NCBI GenBank assembly: GCA_948739805.1
Contig: CAPYID010000043.1
Coordinates: forward strand, 1-14,815
Direction: 5' to 3'
DNA: 14,815 nt
Source: an uncultured Clostridia bacterium
Lineage (GTDB): Bacteria > Bacillota > Clostridia > TANB77 > CAG-508
Shown here: positions 13,658 through 14,815 of the stretch, piece after piece
Numbering within the stretch: position 1 is the stretch's first letter
Layout of the letters: every line of letters starts with the position of its first letter
Notes under the pieces: generated by a model
What the model saw: the letters and a program-made list of their open reading frames with translations, nothing else
Database searches by the model: none
What the model was told of the DNA's origin: nothing
Translations under genes and position numbers: made by a program

Positions 13658-13932
13658 CAAATATTTTTTGACTTCTCTATTGCTAATCTTTTAGTATATA
13701 TTCTAGGAAGTATATCAATTTCTGCTAGTAAATCTTTTAAAGTAATAGTATCGTTTGCACTATGTTGCATGTTGTTTATTGCTAGTTTAGAATAAGCAAT
13801 ATATTCTAAACTATGTTCATTTATAACAACTTTTATTTCTTCTTCTATGCTACTTGGTGTTATGCTCTTATCATGAGCAATTACCTGTCTATATGCTTTT
13901 TTCAAAATTTTCTTACATTCAGTTTTATTCAT
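13654..13932 (-). CDS. Hypothetical protein, 92 aa
   Basis: The product is unknown. It starts MNKTECKKILKKAYRQVIAH and is predicted fully helical, with no membrane segment. The start at 13932 is set by GGAGGAAAA just upstream. An in-frame ATG at 13965 would translate the terminator stem (MAFLFW) and is rejected. The stop lies in the first bases of 41-bp repeat copy B. If the DUF4143 cassette and one repeat copy are removed, this gene is followed after 41 bp by the 81-aa gene and then the two recombinases. That suggests it once headed that operon. It follows the helix-turn-helix gene, separated by a terminator. Confidence 0.65.
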   Translation of the reverse strand: MNKTECKKILKKAYRQVIAHDKSITPSSIEEEIKVVINEHSLEYIAYSKLAINNMQHSANDTITLKDLLAEIDILPRIYTKRLAIEKSKNIC

Positions 13933-13954
13933 TTTTCCTCCACTTTTCCAAAAT

Positions 13955-13976
13955 AAAAAAGCCATCAGGCTTTTTT
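13955..13976. terminator. Bidirectional terminator between the HTH gene and the 92-aa gene
   Basis: Stem AAAAAAGCC-ATCA-GGCTTTTTT, with T runs on both strands. Its 25-bp core is identical to the terminator at 12062-12083. It ends the HTH gene transcribed from 14408. Confidence 0.8.
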
Positions 13977-13985
13977 TTATTTTTC

Positions 13986-14408
13986 CTATACTTTTATATA
14001 CTGTGGTAAATCTATTGATCTAACAGAAGTACCTGCATCAAATTCATATCTTTTTTTCTCAGGATTATATTTATATGCACCTAAACACCATTGCCTTAAT
14101 GCTTCTGTTCCAAGAGTTCTGCTCTTTGATAACTCTCTTGATGCCTGTTCATGCGAACTCTTTAATGCTAAATATGATGAGTCTGAATTTTTCTTTTGTC
14201 TTCTTCTATTATAAATAATTTCTTTTTGTTTTAACCTTCTTTTAGCCAGATTTTCCTCTTTTCTCTTTTCTTTTTCAACATTATACATTTCATTTTTCTT
14301 TAGTACTTTTGTAATATAACTAACTGATACTTTTAATTTTTCGGCAATTTCTGTTAATGTTTTCTTTTCTTCAAAATATAGCCTCTCAATAACTTTGTTT
14401 TTTTCCAC
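13986..14408 (-). CDS. Helix-turn-helix DNA-binding protein, sigma-region-4-like
   Basis: This 140-aa protein has an N-terminal HTH (about residues 8-40, KTLTEIAEKLKVSVSYITKVLKK) of the sigma-70 region 4/LuxR-like shape. A long, very basic linker rich in Lys, Arg and Glu follows (about 45-85). The C-terminal segment EALRQWCLGAYKYNPEKKRYEF plus DLPQYIKV matches a pattern I recall in uncharacterized clostridial proteins sometimes labelled 'DNA-binding response regulator'. No receiver domain is present. The start is GTG at 14408, with GGAGG about 12 nt upstream, a slightly long spacing. A good promoter at 14622-14650 gives a leader of about 200 nt that contains a 17-bp inverted repeat. A terminator follows the stop. 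It could be a host gene or a regulator of the element. Confidence 0.75.
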   Translation of the reverse strand: MEKNKVIERLYFEEKKTLTEIAEKLKVSVSYITKVLKKNEMYNVEKEKRKEENLAKRRLKQKEIIYNRRRQKKNSDSSYLALKSSHEQASRELSKSRTLGTEALRQWCLGAYKYNPEKKRYEFDAGTSVRSIDLPQYIKV

Positions 14409-14511
14409 ATTACTATATTTCCTCCTTCCTGGTTAAAAAAGTGTTTACACCCTTTTGGGCATAGTTTTTCTATATAGAGCTTTTAAAATCCCTATATATT
14501 GCATATTGAAG

Positions 14512-14573
14512 TGATATATAGTATAATTTAAAGGAGTTTTGAGGTAGAAAATATATAATTATACTATATATCA
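14512..14573. promoter_or_regulatory. 17-bp inverted repeat in the leader of the HTH gene
   Basis: TGATATATAGTATAATT (14512-14528) and AATTATACTATATATCA (14557-14573) are perfect reverse complements around a 28-bp loop. On the minus strand the loop contains ACTCCTTT, which could pair with a Shine-Dalgarno sequence. It may be an RNA switch-like hairpin, or two operator half sites for the HTH protein. Confidence 0.5.
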
Positions 14574-14621
14574 ATTTGTTAAAAACATTTTTGTAATTTC
14601 AATGTTCTTAACTATAACTGC

Positions 14622-14650
14622 ATTATATTTTCCACTTCATCAAAAGTCAA
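14622..14650 (-). promoter_or_regulatory. Promoter of the HTH gene
   Basis: TTGACT (14650-14645) and TATAAT (14627-14622) are separated by 17 bp, the best promoter match in the window. The rest of 14651-14815 holds no gene that I can see. It contains AACAGATTT/AAATCTGTT arms (14675-14683, 14698-14706) and two TATGTCAAT motifs near 14727 and 14773. Confidence 0.7.
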
Positions 14651-14815
14651 TAAATTGGACAGTTATTTGAATATAACAGATTTATACAAATACTTTGAAA
14701 TCTGTTTTTAACAGTAATTCGGTAATATGTCAATAGAAAAATAAAAAATTCTCAAAAAAATTTTGTAAGTATGTCAATGATGTGAAACAAACTTTTATAA
14801 AAAATTTGTAGTATT

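Noticed and set aside
1..14815. tRNA or rRNA genes, including a tRNA attachment site for the element
   Set aside because: I saw no cloverleaf, T-loop motif or rRNA-like GC-rich stretch on either strand.
1..14815. Type IV secretion or coupling protein genes
   Set aside because: None of the genes shows VirD4, VirB4 or membrane-channel features, so the element looks mobilizable rather than self-transmissible within this window.

Overview
The window is strongly AT-rich DNA from a low-GC Firmicute, most likely a gut Clostridia or Bacilli relative. Start codons are preceded by AGGAGG-type ribosome binding sites, the code looks standard, and TnpV, MobC/relaxase and large serine recombinase families of Clostridia are present. 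Every gene except one XRE regulator is on the minus strand, so transcription runs from high to low coordinates. I read most of the window as an integrative and mobilizable element (IME) or a mosaic of several, with inserted cargo cassettes.

Layout from low to high coordinates. Positions 1-1120 hold a divergent pair, a 205-aa unknown protein and a small XRE repressor, facing each other across a shared promoter region with two related 22-bp palindromes. Positions 1128-3740 are the mobilization and partition block: a ParB-like protein, a MOBP-type relaxase, a ribbon-helix-helix MobC-like accessory protein, and a palindrome-rich intergenic region that I propose as oriT. Positions 3806-4941 carry a RepA-like hexameric helicase ATPase gene whose 3' end and downstream DNA contain repeated TGTCAT/ATGACA motifs, a possible origin. 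TnpV follows, then a nucleotidyltransferase/HEPN (MNT/HEPN) pair flanked by a 27-bp imperfect direct repeat, with gene scars on both sides. Next is an AAA ATPase of the DUF4143 type with iteron-like repeats in its promoter.

Positions 8322-11873 form an operon: an 81-aa unknown protein, then two paralogous large serine recombinases separated by 5 bp. Between the 81-aa gene and a small upstream gene (13654-13932) sits a second DUF4143 ATPase cassette. It is flanked by a 41-bp direct repeat that supplies the ribosome binding site of the 81-aa gene, and it ends in a block of consecutive hairpins. This ATPase gene is interrupted by two +1 frameshifts, both at the octamer CGGAGTAA; CGG is otherwise unused as a codon in the window as far as I can see. 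The right edge has a gene for a helix-turn-helix protein with a long leader containing a 17-bp inverted repeat.

Together the genes suggest excision and integration (serine recombinase pair, perhaps TnpV), maintenance (RepA-like helicase, ParB, MNT/HEPN) and conjugal mobilization (MobC, relaxase, oriT). No type IV secretion genes are visible, so transfer would need a helper element.
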